64,000 bases of DNA, from contig NZ_CP038799.1 in the NCBI RefSeq assembly GCF_012223425.1, positions 496,001-560,000 on the forward strand. The letters are read 5' to 3'. Position numbers and translations under genes: made by a program. The notes beneath the pieces are model-generated. The model was not told the origin of the DNA, ran no database searches, and was given only the letters and a program-made list of their open reading frames with translations. Shown piece after piece: positions 33,368 to 42,251 of this stretch (the stretch's first letter is position 1; the number at the start of each line of letters is the position of its first letter). The DNA is from Mycolicibacterium frederiksbergense (GTDB lineage: Bacteria > Actinomycetota > Actinomycetes > Mycobacteriales > Mycobacteriaceae).

Positions 33368-36300
33368 AGACCTTTTGCGGCACGGCCAGCACCGCCTCGC
33401 CAGGGTCCAGCTGTTCAATTGGGGCACCTACGACGGCTATCACGATCTGCCTATCGCCCGTCGGGGCTTTCTCATCACCGGACCATCCGGATCGGGCAAA
33501 TCGACGTTGCTCGATGCCATCTCGACGGTGCTGGTGCCGCCCACGAAACTCAACTTCAACGCCGCCGCACAGGGCCGCGGACGAACCGCGGTGTCCTACG
33601 TCCGGGGCGCCTACGCCCGCGGATCCGATACCGAGACTCGGGAACTGCGCGCGCGCTATCTACGCGAGGGCGCCACCTGGAGTGCTGTCGGGCTCACCAT
33701 GACAACTGCCAGTGGAGAAGACGACGAGCTCGTCACCACACTGGTCGCGCTGTTCCACTTGAAGCGTGGCAGCAACGAACTGGGCGAATCGGGCCGAGCG
33801 TTCTTACTGTTCGACCACCACCTCGACATCACCGACCTTCGACACGTGGTCACGGACGGCATCAACGTGCGAGCATTGAAGAAGCGTTGGCCCGAGGCGC
33901 TTTACAACAAGAGCTATCCGCAGTTCGGTCAACGGTTGCGCGCCCGTCTGGGTATCGCTGACGAGAATGCGCAGCTGCTCTTGTACCGAGCCATGTCCGC
34001 CAAGGGGCTTGACAGCCTTGACCGGCTATTCCGCGACTATATGCTCGATGAGCCGGACACGTTCGATGAGGCGCGCCGCGCTGTCGAGTTCTTTGCCGAT
34101 CTGGACGAGGCCCACCGCCACGTCGTTCAAACGCGTGAGCAGATCACCGCGCTGACGCCGCTGGAGGAGTTGACCGCTACCCGCGACCGCGCCGAACAGG
34201 AAGCCCGAGAACTCGGCGCCGAGCAGGCCGCGTTGGACGGCCTCGCGGCGCGCTTCGAACTCGACCTGGCGCAGGGTTGGCAAGCGGACGCCGATGCCGC
34301 CCACGACAACGCCGTCACCCGCGAGGATCAAGCCCATTCCACTCGGCAAGCCGCTGCCACCGCGCTCAGAGAAGCCGAGCGGGCCCGCGACGGAAACCAG
34401 TCTCTGCGCGAACTGACCGATGCTCTGAGCCATGCCGAGGATCGAGTCGACCGCGTGCGCACCCAGCGCAGCCGGTTGGCCATCGGGCTGGACACGTGGG
34501 GTGCGCCGGTACCTGACACCGCCGAGCAATTCGCCACCATCCGTTCCCAGATCACCAGGGAAGCCGATGAATTGGCTGCAGAGTCCGACGAGCACGACGC
34601 CGCTCAGAGCGCACTTTTGCTGACCTCCGCGCGCGCTGAAGAGACTGTCACCGAACTCAAACAACAGATCGCCGCGCTCGCCCGCGATAAATCGAACCTC
34701 GACCACAAATTGTTGGCGGCGCGGGAACTGATCGTGCGGACCACGGGGCTTGCCGCCCGTTCGCTGCCCTTCGCCGGGGAGCTCATCGACGTCACCGACT
34801 CAGACTGGACGGGGGCAGCCGAGCGAGTGCTCGGCGGGCTGGGACGGACGATGCTGGTATCTGTCGAGCACGCCGACGACGTCGCGGCCGCCGTGGACGC
34901 CGCCCACCTGGGGACTCGACTGGTCTGGCGAAAGGTGGATCTGAGACGCACACAACGGGTCCCCACCACAGATGCCGGTTCCATCGTGAACGTTTTGCGA
35001 GTGGCCGACTCACCATGGCGGCACTGGCTACATGTCGAGCTCGCCTCCAGATTCGACTACCGCCGGGTAGAGGACGCGCGGGAACTGAGCCGGCATCAAC
35101 GAGCGGTGACCCGGGCCGGACAGACCCGAAACGGTGACCGGCATATCAAAGACGATCGGTCCGCGATCGACGACCGCAGTCGCTATGTGCTCGGCACGAA
35201 CAATGACGACAAGCTGCAGACCCTCCGTGACCGGCTACGCAGCGTGGAAGCCGCCGCGTCTTCCGCGCGTCTGCGAGTCGAGGCCGCCCGCGTCGAATCC
35301 GGCAATCGTCGGGACCGGATCGCCTCGGCCCCAGCCATTCTCGCCGTGCTATGGCCCGAGATCGACCTTCGTGGCGCCGACGCCCAGCGCCTCAACGCGG
35401 CCGAGCGTCTCGCCGCACTCCGCGGCGACGCCGAGATCGACCGGTTGGAGGCGGCTGTCGTGTCGGCACAGGCAGCAGCCACAGAGTCCGAGGCCGAGCA
35501 CCAGCGGGCTCGCGACGCACTCCACAGCGCGCGTGACCATGCCGAACGGGTCAAGATTCGTATCGATGCGCTCCAAGCAACAGCGGAGCAGACAACGGCA
35601 CCATCAGATGAGTTGACCGCGCGGTACCGGTCACGCTTCGACGACGGCCGGCGCGCTCCACTGCGACTGGACGGCTTCCCTGCCGCGGAACGCACTGTGG
35701 CCAATCAAGTCCGGTCGACGCATTCCTCTGCCGAGAAAGAGTTGATGAAAGCCCAGCACGCCATCGAAACAGTGTTGCAGCAGTACCTGCACCGATGGCC
35801 GCATCCCGAACTGGCCGCCGAGGCCACCTACGGCCACGACGCAGTAACCTTCCTACGCCGACTGCGCACCGATGACCTGCCGAGCGTGGAGAACCGCTTC
35901 TTCGAGCTCAACGACCGCCAATCGAACCAGAACCTCGGCACACTGGCAATGCGCATTCGCCGCGCACCGAGCGAGATTCGCCGCCGCATCGACGAGGTCA
36001 ACTCGTCGCTGTCACGCTCAGAGTTCGACCGCGGTCGATTCCTGACGATCGATGTTCGCGACTCCCAGCATCCTGATGTCACCGATTTCCTTGCATCGAT
36101 TGCGCGAGTACAGGACGGGTCGCTGCTCGCCGACGACCGTCGGGCCCAGGAGCAGCGGTTCGAGCGAATGCGGGATTTACTGGGCCGACTCGGTTCGTCC
36201 GACCCTGGTGACGTGGCCTGGCGCAACCGTTGCCTGGACACCCGCCGCCACGTCACGTTTGTGGGCGTCGAGATCGATGCCGAAGGGACAGCGGTCAATC

Positions 36301-36641
36301 ATCACGATTCATCGGACGCACTCTCCGGCGGACAAGCACAGAAGCTCGTGTTCTTCTGCCTCGCTGCAGCACTCCGATACCAGCTCGTAGGTCCCGACGG
36401 GGACCTGCCGCGCTATGGCACCGTGATCTTGGACGAGGCGTTCGACCGATCCGACCCTGAGTACACACGCCGCGCAGCCGACGTATTCGACCAGTTCGGT
36501 TTTCACTTGGTGCTCGCAACGCCACTGAAGATGATCCGAACCCTCCAGGAGTACGTTGGCGGCGTCGCCACCGTATCGATCCGTGACTCGAAAGCCTCAC
36601 GACTGGGAGTCGCGTCGATCAGCGAGGCCACAGATGTATGA
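33360..36641 (+). CDS. jetC: Wadjet JetC (EptC/MksB-like SMC ATPase)
   Basis: A 1093-residue SMC-like ATPase. The Walker A is [11 protein letters not shown] with Lys47. Two long coiled-coil arms flank a hinge region near residues 460-560 (SLPFAGELIDVTDSDWTGAAERVLGG). The C-terminal head has the ABC signature DALSGGQAQKLVF and Walker B VILDEAFDRSDPEY. The MukB/MksB type start RVQLFNWGTYDGYH is diagnostic. In Wadjet this motor extrudes DNA loops and senses small circular DNA. ATG 33360 overlaps jetB by 8 bases; its stop overlaps jetD by 8. All ATPase motifs look intact. Confidence 0.9.
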   Translation: MAEDLLRHGQHRLARVQLFNWGTYDGYHDLPIARRGFLITGPSGSGKSTLLDAISTVLVPPTKLNFNAAAQGRGRTAVSYVRGAYARGSDTETRELRARYLREGATWSAVGLTMTTASGEDDELVTTLVALFHLKRGSNELGESGRAFLLFDHHLDITDLRHVVTDGINVRALKKRWPEALYNKSYPQFGQRLRARLGIADENAQLLLYRAMSAKGLDSLDRLFRDYMLDEPDTFDEARRAVEFFADLDEAHRHVVQTREQITALTPLEELTATRDRAEQEARELGAEQAALDGLAARFELDLAQGWQADADAAHDNAVTREDQAHSTRQAAATALREAERARDGNQSLRELTDALSHAEDRVDRVRTQRSRLAIGLDTWGAPVPDTAEQFATIRSQITREADELAAESDEHDAAQSALLLTSARAEETVTELKQQIAALARDKSNLDHKLLAARELIVRTTGLAARSLPFAGELIDVTDSDWTGAAERVLGGLGRTMLVSVEHADDVAAAVDAAHLGTRLVWRKVDLRRTQRVPTTDAGSIVNVLRVADSPWRHWLHVELASRFDYRRVEDARELSRHQRAVTRAGQTRNGDRHIKDDRSAIDDRSRYVLGTNNDDKLQTLRDRLRSVEAAASSARLRVEAARVESGNRRDRIASAPAILAVLWPEIDLRGADAQRLNAAERLAALRGDAEIDRLEAAVVSAQAAATESEAEHQRARDALHSARDHAERVKIRIDALQATAEQTTAPSDELTARYRSRFDDGRRAPLRLDGFPAAERTVANQVRSTHSSAEKELMKAQHAIETVLQQYLHRWPHPELAAEATYGHDAVTFLRRLRTDDLPSVENRFFELNDRQSNQNLGTLAMRIRRAPSEIRRRIDEVNSSLSRSEFDRGRFLTIDVRDSQHPDVTDFLASIARVQDGSLLADDRRAQEQRFERMRDLLGRLGSSDPGDVAWRNRCLDTRRHVTFVGVEIDAEGTAVNHHDSSDALSGGQAQKLVFFCLAAALRYQLVGPDGDLPRYGTVILDEAFDRSDPEYTRRAADVFDQFGFHLVLATPLKMIRTLQEYVGGVATVSIRDSKASRLGVASISEATDV

Positions 36642-37755
36642 ACCACCGAAATTGCTCCTGCCCAACGATGTCGCCGAGAGAGCACGGCGAGCCGTTGACC
36701 GCAACCTCAAAGCGTGGATATTCGACCTTGCGCCCGCAACACTGACCGCACGGTTAGGCAGCCCAAGCGAAGCTGAAGTGGCTGCGCACCGATCAACAGT
36801 CGAATCATGGGTCCGCGCCTGGCAACGTTCACCCCTTGACGTCCGCTGGGAGGCGCGGCGCTGGCCCAGTCTGGGCCGGCAGCTTCTACCTGCATCGGTG
36901 ACACTTCCTGACGCCGACTCGATCGCCGCCGCAGCAGGTGCGACGGTGCGCTGGCAGACCGTTCAGCACCGCTGCACCCAACTACAAGATCTGAGTATCA
37001 ACCCGGGCTGGCCGGACGTTCTCGCGGCCACCTTCCGGCACTGGAACACACTGAGCGACAACGATTTCGATCGCCTCCTTGCAGTCGTCAGCTGGCTGCA
37101 CCGACACCCCGATTCGGGGCTGCTGATCCGCCAACTACCAATCGCCGGGGTGGACACGAAGTGGCTGGGTACCCACCGCACCGCAGTCACCTCGTTGGCG
37201 GTGCCGCTGGGTGTACCCGAAGACCTCGGACTGCGGGAACGCGAACTCCTGCGTCCGATCGCCATACTTGATCCCGCACTTCGCCGCGGACTTCCACGAC
37301 TGTTCGCAGCCTCAGATTCCGAGCTGGCAGTTCTCGACCTGGCACCACCCCGGGTTCTTGTGGTGGAGAACCTACAGACCCTCGAAGCGCTTCCCGACAT
37401 CGCAAATACGGTTGCCGTGTTCGGATGGGGCGGAAATACCTTGGCGGTCGCCGACTTCCCCTGGGTACGAGGCGCACCACAAGTCGTTTACTGGGGCGAT
37501 CTTGACACGGATGGATTGGAAATCCTGACCCGCTTCCGCGCGAAGCTTCCGTGCGAGAGCATTTTGATGGATCACCACACTTTGGAGAGCTGGCGTGAAC
37601 TTGCGGTGCCACACCCGGCAAGGGAACCGGTCACGTGCGAACTGCTCCACCACGGCGAACGAGCGGCACTCGACGTGCTGCGCCGTGACGGCCTTCGCCT
37701 TGAACAGGAACGCATACCGATGAGTGTGGTCATTGATCACCTTCGCTCGAGGTAG
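36634..37755 (+). CDS. jetD: Wadjet JetD (EptD/MksG nuclease, DUF3322-DUF2220)
   Basis: A 373-residue nuclease subunit. The N-terminal DUF3322 part includes PLDVRWEARRWPSLGRQLLP. The C-terminal Toprim-like DUF2220 part carries VLVVENLQTL with the conserved Glu, FGWGGNTLAVADF, and the DxD of YWGDLDTDGLEIL, the metal-binding catalytic set. It cuts circular DNA held by JetABC. The gene ends 21 bases before the converging toxin stop. Intactness of the Glu and DxD motifs argues the system is functional. Confidence 0.87.
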   Translation: MYEPPKLLLPNDVAERARRAVDRNLKAWIFDLAPATLTARLGSPSEAEVAAHRSTVESWVRAWQRSPLDVRWEARRWPSLGRQLLPASVTLPDADSIAAAAGATVRWQTVQHRCTQLQDLSINPGWPDVLAATFRHWNTLSDNDFDRLLAVVSWLHRHPDSGLLIRQLPIAGVDTKWLGTHRTAVTSLAVPLGVPEDLGLRERELLRPIAILDPALRRGLPRLFAASDSELAVLDLAPPRVLVVENLQTLEALPDIANTVAVFGWGGNTLAVADFPWVRGAPQVVYWGDLDTDGLEILTRFRAKLPCESILMDHHTLESWRELAVPHPAREPVTCELLHHGERAALDVLRRDGLRLEQERIPMSVVIDHLRSR

Positions 37756-37776
37756 TCGACACAGCGCGTCGCCGCA

Positions 37777-38526
37777 TCATCCGGTCGCGCGGTGCGGACC
37801 CGGGTGCCCGACGCGGCGGATGCATTTGGCTCGCGCCCTTGGCATCTCCGCTCCGCACCGTTCGGCAGAGCGGCGGTGCAGGATGTCCCTGGCATCCCCG
37901 TAGTCAGACCGGGAGCGGGCCGCCCGCATGACGGCGGCAAGCGCCGCGTATGTGTCGGGCTTGCCGGTGTCGTCGTAACCGTCTTTCATCGCAGCCTCGG
38001 CCTCTGCTCTTGACACCACTTTCGCGAGATCTTCGGGGAGCAAACCGAGCTGCACCAGCGCGCGAACGAGATGAGCTTCCGCAGCGCGGGGTTTGTAGTC
38101 CCATCCGTCGAGTCCGACACCTTCGGCCACCACCTCAAGAAGCGCCAACGCATCCCAGAGCTGTGTGACTTCCTGTTCGGTCAGTCGGCCTGACCGAACG
38201 AGAGCGTTGGCGACGTCATACACCGCATTCCCGGTACGAGGGCCGGCACAGACCACTTCGATCAGCCCGACACCCTCCACCACGCGCGCAGCGAAAACGA
38301 CCCGGTGCTTCTTTCCGAGCACCTCCACGGTGTTGAGCCCCGCGAGTCGGTCACTGGCCGACCGATTGCTGAGAGGATGCTTGCCGGTCGGGTGGTCACA
38401 AAGGGCAACTACTTCAGTGAGAACAGATTCGCGTTCGTCAGCCGTCAGATCGTCCAGGTAGACCAGAAACGACTCGGAGAAGACGACCTCCGCCTGGTCG
38501 CCCGGCAGTCGCTCGCTACCGCGCAT
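37777..38526 (-). CDS. RelE/ParE-like toxin with long C-terminal extension
   Basis: A 249-residue protein whose first 95 residues read as a RelE/ParE fold (AEVVFSESFLVYLDDLT, PLSNRSASDRLAGLNTVEVL, KKHRVVFAARVV, IEVVCAGPR). That is normally the whole toxin. The extra 150 residues are helical and end with RCGAEMPRARAKCIRRVGHPGPHR, a Cys/His arrangement that may bind metal. ATG 38526 overlaps the antitoxin gene by 11 bases, the standard antitoxin-first order. Activity as an mRNA interferase is inferred from fold and partner only. Confidence 0.65.
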   Translation of the reverse strand: MRGSERLPGDQAEVVFSESFLVYLDDLTADERESVLTEVVALCDHPTGKHPLSNRSASDRLAGLNTVEVLGKKHRVVFAARVVEGVGLIEVVCAGPRTGNAVYDVANALVRSGRLTEQEVTQLWDALALLEVVAEGVGLDGWDYKPRAAEAHLVRALVQLGLLPEDLAKVVSRAEAEAAMKDGYDDTGKPDTYAALAAVMRAARSRSDYGDARDILHRRSAERCGAEMPRARAKCIRRVGHPGPHRATG

Positions 38527-38833
38527 CCGACTCTGCGCGCAAACGGGCCGCCCGCTCACGGACACGGCCCACGTCGATGCCCGCCTTGGCGCACAGTTCG
38601 TCCAAGCTGTACATACGATCGCGTGAGGTAGCCAGCTCGGAGGCCGCCTCGACGACCGCCCACGCCGCATCCCGAACCTCACGCACCTCTGCGTCAACGC
38701 GGTCGGGCGAATCTACGACAGCGACAACCCGGCCGTGACTGGTCAGCGCCACCCGGTTCTCCGCGCTCAATTCAGCAAGAGCGGACACGCCTTTTCGCGC
38801 GGCGACAGAGATGGGAATATTCGTCGTCGTCAT
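38516..38833 (-). CDS. Phd/YefM-like antitoxin
   Basis: A 105-residue antitoxin. The N-terminal half has the Phd/YefM pattern: ISVAARKGVSALAEL, then NRVALTSHGRVVAVVDSP, the dimerising DNA-binding fold. The C-terminal half (WAVVEAASELATSRDRMYSLDELCAKAGID) would wrap the toxin. The ATG at 38833 lies 13 bases after a TATAGA-like -10 on the minus strand. It leads a two-gene operon converging on the Wadjet operon, probably part of the same defence island. Confidence 0.75.
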   Translation of the reverse strand: MTTTNIPISVAARKGVSALAELSAENRVALTSHGRVVAVVDSPDRVDAEVREVRDAAWAVVEAASELATSRDRMYSLDELCAKAGIDVGRVRERAARLRAESDAR

Positions 38834-38845
38834 CCTGCAACTCTA

Positions 38846-38860
38846 TACATATGTGTGTAC
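38846..38860. promoter_or_regulatory. AT-rich promoter/operator of the toxin-antitoxin pair
   Basis: An AT-rich CATATG-centred imperfect palindrome (TATACATATGTGTGTA region) covers the -10 region of the antitoxin gene on the minus strand. Such sites usually bind the antitoxin for autoregulation. Confidence 0.4.
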
Positions 38861-38957
38861 TACTGCAGTACGCGCGAACCGATACGGGTCATCACGCTTT
38901 CCGCTCGGTTCGGTCACGAGCGGCCCGGGCCCGGATCGCCGGTGGTTGGATCGGGCG

Positions 38958-39299
38958 GTGGCAACGTTCGCGCTCGTCGTCGGGGTCGCGCTCGTCGCCG
39001 CGATCGGTGGCTACCTGGTGGGCCGGCCCAGCCCACGGCGCTCACGACGGGTCTTCATCGCCGGCTTCCTGTGCGGCTCGGTGGCCGGATCGGTGCTGCG
39101 CGGTCGACGACGCCGGCTGGCGCATCAGGCGATGCGCCGGGTGCTGCCTCAGCTTCTCGGCGGCGCGGTCGCCGCCGGACCCAGAAGGTCGGCTTCGCTG
39201 TTCGATGAGGTGCGCCGCCACCGCCCGTACAACGGCAACTCGCGCAACGACTCCCACGCCCACCGCCGCGCCAGGAACCGCAGGACCGTGCGCACGTAG
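38958..39299 (+). CDS. Possible small membrane protein
   Basis: From GTG 38958 a frame of 113 residues has two hydrophobic stretches (ATFALVVGVALVAAIGGYLV; VFIAGFLCGSVAGSVL) and a very basic remainder. The first 70 residues look like a real membrane protein. The end overlaps the converging gene at 39149 by 151 bases, which is unusual, so either this frame ends functionally earlier or it is spurious. No recognised family. Confidence 0.35.
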   Translation: MATFALVVGVALVAAIGGYLVGRPSPRRSRRVFIAGFLCGSVAGSVLRGRRRRLAHQAMRRVLPQLLGGAVAAGPRRSASLFDEVRRHRPYNGNSRNDSHAHRRARNRRTVRT

Positions 39300-39742
39300 C
39301 GGCTGGTCTCGGAGTACCACCGCCACTCGTAGAGCCGTCCGCCCGCCAATCGCTGGGCGAGCGCCTCGGATTCGACACCCTGCAGGTACGGCCGCACCCA
39401 CGTCACCATCACCCAGGCCTGCGTGATGTCGGCAAGCGCGAACGTCCACTCGATCGGCGCGTCGCCGGCGGCCATGGTGTGCCGTACGGCGGGCGGCGCC
39501 ACCCCGTCCGCGCCGAACAGCTGCACCGTGACGTTGTGGAAGACACCGGGCCCGCCCACCTCGAAACGCACCCGGTAGACCTCACCGTCGCGGGTCACGG
39601 TGAACGCCACCAACCCGCCGACGGCGACGTAGCGGGAGAACACCAGCGCGCTGCCGACCATCAGGATCCGGCGCGCCGCCAACAGCACGGTGAACGTCGC
39701 AACGGTCAGCGCGACGACGCTCCACATGAGATCCACGTGCAC
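39149..39742 (-). CDS. Hypothetical membrane-anchored protein
   Basis: A 197-residue protein with an N-terminal transmembrane helix (VVALTVATFTVLLAARRIL), then a probable beta-rich domain (AFTVTRDGEVYRVRFEVGGPG, FHNVTVQLFGADG) and a basic helical tail. The first codon is GTG 39742; GTG 39736 or ATG 39727 could also serve. It lies 22 bases downstream of the alpha/beta hydrolase gene on the same strand, so the two are likely cotranscribed. Family not recognised. Confidence 0.6.
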   Translation of the reverse strand: MHVDLMWSVVALTVATFTVLLAARRILMVGSALVFSRYVAVGGLVAFTVTRDGEVYRVRFEVGGPGVFHNVTVQLFGADGVAPPAVRHTMAAGDAPIEWTFALADITQAWVMVTWVRPYLQGVESEALAQRLAGGRLYEWRWYSETSRYVRTVLRFLARRWAWESLRELPLYGRWRRTSSNSEADLLGPAATAPPRS

Positions 39743-39764
39743 AGCGTGTCAGACAGCGCAGCGA

Positions 39765-40673
39765 TTACCGGGCAGCGCCGATGAAATTGACGCCCGCGTT
39801 GATCGCGGCGCGGTGCCGCAGGATCCGGTAGTGGGCCAACCGACCCAACCCCCGGGTGGTCACCAGCTCCGCACCCGGCCAGTCCCCGATGAACTGCGCA
39901 CTGAAGCGATAGGGCGCATCCGGATCGTCGGGGTCGTGGATGACCAGCAGCGGTGTCGGGGACTCCAGCTTGGCGCCGATGACCCCGAGATCGGTCTCGT
40001 GCAGCGGCATCTCGATGCGCTCGGCGAGCCGGCGGTGCAGCCCATCGCGGACGCGCGGGCCGAACCCGTGCCGCTCGGCGAACATGTCGAGGTAGAAATC
40101 GAAGTCCCCCATCGGCGCCAGAAACACCAGGCGCTCGATCTCGGCGCCGCCGCTCAGGGCCAACGCGGCGGCTTTCGCGCCCAACGAGTGCGCGACGATC
40201 GCCCGGGCCGGGCCGTGGGTCCGGATGAAGGCGCTGACGGCCTCGGCGCACTCGACGAGATGGGTGCGTCCGGGGGCCAGCACCCCGGTGTCGGAGTCGT
40301 TGTGCGCCGGCAGGTCGAAGGCGATGACGCGGTGCCCGGCGGCAACGAGCGGTTTGACGAAGACGCCCAGATGCGCGCGGCAACCGCCCCAGCCGTGCAC
40401 CAGATACACCGCGGGCCCCTGTCCCCAGGCCTCCCCCGCGACCCGGTGACCGGACCAGAACGCCTCGACGGGTTCGCTCGCCGGCACCCCCGGCGGCATG
40501 CGCAGGCTGGCATCGACCACCGGCGGGGTGCACCACAGCTCGGTGGCCCAGCGGGCACCGACGGCGGGGGCGAACCGTTCCAGCAGGCCCAGCGCCTTGC
40601 GGATCCGCGGGTGCACGGGCGGCTCGATGCCAGAGCCGGCCTGACTCTCGGATTGCGTACTGTCACCGACCAT
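39765..40673 (-). CDS. Alpha/beta hydrolase
   Basis: A 302-residue serine hydrolase. The oxyanion strand YLVHGWGGCRAH is followed by nucleophile Ser in VAHSLGAKAA, acid Asp in HDPDDPDAPY and His in LGRLAHYRIL, all in canonical order. The N-terminal 80 residues are an extra helical region (RIRKALGLLERFAP). ATG 40673 is preferred over the TTG just upstream. No lipase lid or signal peptide. Substrate unknown; esters or thioesters are most likely for the family. Confidence 0.8.
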   Translation of the reverse strand: MVGDSTQSESQAGSGIEPPVHPRIRKALGLLERFAPAVGARWATELWCTPPVVDASLRMPPGVPASEPVEAFWSGHRVAGEAWGQGPAVYLVHGWGGCRAHLGVFVKPLVAAGHRVIAFDLPAHNDSDTGVLAPGRTHLVECAEAVSAFIRTHGPARAIVAHSLGAKAAALALSGGAEIERLVFLAPMGDFDFYLDMFAERHGFGPRVRDGLHRRLAERIEMPLHETDLGVIGAKLESPTPLLVIHDPDDPDAPYRFSAQFIGDWPGAELVTTRGLGRLAHYRILRHRAAINAGVNFIGAAR

Positions 40674-40779
40674 CAAACGTTCCCTCGCCCCATGGCGCCG
40701 ATCCTATGGGTGCCTTCCTACTCGCCGAACGTCGACCTGATGTCGACCGCGCTCGAGAACCTCGACACTCGACAGGCCG

Positions 40780-41550
40780 TTACTGCGCGAGATATCCCCC
40801 ATCCACGGGCAGCACGGCACCGGTGATGAAGGACGCGTCGTCGGAGGCCAGGAACACGATGGCCTGCGCGACCTCGGCCGGTTCGCCGAGGCGGCCCATC
40901 GGGTGCATACGCACGATGGACTCCAGATACTCCGCGCCGCCCGGCTCGTCCGGAATCCGCTTGACCGCATCCGTTCGGATCGTGCCGGGAGCCACGGCGT
41001 TGACCCTGATCCCCCGGTCGGCCCATTCGACCGCCAGGTGCTTGGTCAGGCCGGTGGCGACGAACTTGGCCGGCCCGTACGCGGCCTGTCGCTTCTGCCC
41101 CGCCATTCCGGAGATCGAGGACAGGCAGACGATGGACCCGCCCCCGGTCACCAACATCGACTCGATGGCGAACTTGCAGGTGAGGAACATGCCGCGCCCG
41201 TCGATGGCCATCACCTCGTCCCAGCCGGCGACGGTGACCTCGGATGCGTCCCCGAGCGGGATGATCCCGGCGTTGGCCACGAGCACGTCGAGCCGACCGA
41301 ACCGCCCGGCCGCCGCGATCATCCGCCGGGCATCGTCTTGCACCGAGACGTCACCGATGACCGTCTCGACCTCCGCGCCCGATTCCCGCAGTTCCTCGGC
41401 CAGCGCCAGCAGCGGCTCGCGCTGGATGTCGGTCACCACCAACCGGGCGCCCTCGCGTGCGAAGAGCGCGGCGGTCGCCCGGCCGATGCCGAAGGCCGCC
41501 CCGGTGATCACCGCGGACTTTCCGAGCAGACGTCCCGATCCTTGGGTCAC
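40780..41550 (-). CDS. Short-chain dehydrogenase/reductase
   Basis: A 256-residue classical SDR: TGAAFGIG cofactor loop, VTDIQ with Asp after strand 2 favouring NAD over NADP, LVANAGI, Ser in CLSSISG, YxxxK as AYGPAKF, and C-terminal FITGAVLPVDGGYLAQ. GTG 41550 is used because similarity starts right after it and the upstream frame is non-coding in character. It is transcribed towards the hydrolase gene but about 107 bases away, so cotranscription is uncertain. Confidence 0.85.
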   Translation of the reverse strand: MTQGSGRLLGKSAVITGAAFGIGRATAALFAREGARLVVTDIQREPLLALAEELRESGAEVETVIGDVSVQDDARRMIAAAGRFGRLDVLVANAGIIPLGDASEVTVAGWDEVMAIDGRGMFLTCKFAIESMLVTGGGSIVCLSSISGMAGQKRQAAYGPAKFVATGLTKHLAVEWADRGIRVNAVAPGTIRTDAVKRIPDEPGGAEYLESIVRMHPMGRLGEPAEVAQAIVFLASDDASFITGAVLPVDGGYLAQ

Positions 41551-41640
41551 CGCGCCATCGTGGCACCGCTGCTCAGCGGTGTCCCCGCTTTGGTGATCCG
41601 CCTGCCGATGAGCTTTTTCCGCCGGTGCAGTCTGATCTGC

Positions 41641-42201
41641 ATGGGCACACTCATCTATGGCTTCACCGTGTCGGTGGACGGCTACATCGCCGACGCCCAG
41701 GGCAGCATCGACTGGTCCGACCCGAGCGAAGAGCTGCATCAGTACTGGAACGACTTCGAGCGCCAGACCGCACTGTCGTTCTACGGGCGGCGGCTCTACG
41801 ACCTGATGGCGGCGTACTGGCCGGCCGCCGACCAGGAACCGGACGCCACCCCGTTGATCGTCGACTTCGCGCAGATCTGGCGTGACATGCCCAAGGTGGT
41901 GTTCTCGCACACGCTGCAGTCCGTGGATTGGAACTCGCGACTGGAACGCGGCGACCCGGTCGAGGTGGTGCGCAAGCTGAAAGCCGAGACCGACGGCCAA
42001 CTGGAGGTGGCCGGGGCGACGCTGGCCGCACCGATCGTCCAAGCCGGACTGGTGGACGAGTTCCGGATGGTGGTGGCACCCACCGCGGTGGGTGGCGGCA
42101 CACCGTTCTTCCCGACGCTGCCCTCGTGGATCTCGTTGCGGCTGCTGGAGAACCGCGCCTTCCCGAACGGCACGGTCCTGCTGCGCTATGCGGCGAGCTG
42201 A
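41641..42201 (+). CDS. Dihydrofolate reductase-fold protein (RibD C-terminal-like)
   Basis: A 186-residue protein with the DHFR/RibD_C fold: GTLIYGFTVSVDGYIAD at the N-terminus, FYGRRLYDLMAAYW, PKVVFSHTLQSVDWN, LEVAGATLAAPIVQAGLVDEFRMVVAP and VGGGTPFF. This is the YyaP/YwjB-like branch found widely in actinobacteria, not the housekeeping DfrA. NADPH-dependent reduction is expected, substrate unknown. A strong intrinsic-type hairpin follows 12 bases after the stop. Confidence 0.8.
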   Translation: MGTLIYGFTVSVDGYIADAQGSIDWSDPSEELHQYWNDFERQTALSFYGRRLYDLMAAYWPAADQEPDATPLIVDFAQIWRDMPKVVFSHTLQSVDWNSRLERGDPVEVVRKLKAETDGQLEVAGATLAAPIVQAGLVDEFRMVVAPTAVGGGTPFFPTLPSWISLRLLENRAFPNGTVLLRYAAS

Positions 42202-42213
42202 GCGGACAACGAG

Positions 42214-42245
42214 AAAGGCCGCAGGTCGTGTGACCTGCGGCCTTT
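42214..42245. terminator. Strong bidirectional terminator between the DHFR-like gene and ssrA
   Basis: AAAGGCCGCAGGTC at 42214-42227 pairs perfectly with 42232-42245 around a GTGT loop, giving a 14-bp stem ending in TTT. With A and T at the outer ends it can serve both the converging protein gene and the tmRNA. Confidence 0.85.
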
Positions 42246-42251
42246 CCCTTG

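Noticed and set aside
31329..37755. Housekeeping MukBEF/condensin locus
   Set aside because: The fourth gene carries a Toprim-like DUF2220 nuclease and the first is DUF3375, which together define Wadjet rather than a condensin.
38811..38957. Start of the small membrane protein at ATG 38811
   Set aside because: That region covers the antitoxin start and promoter on the other strand and is not protein-like; GTG 38958 is a better start.
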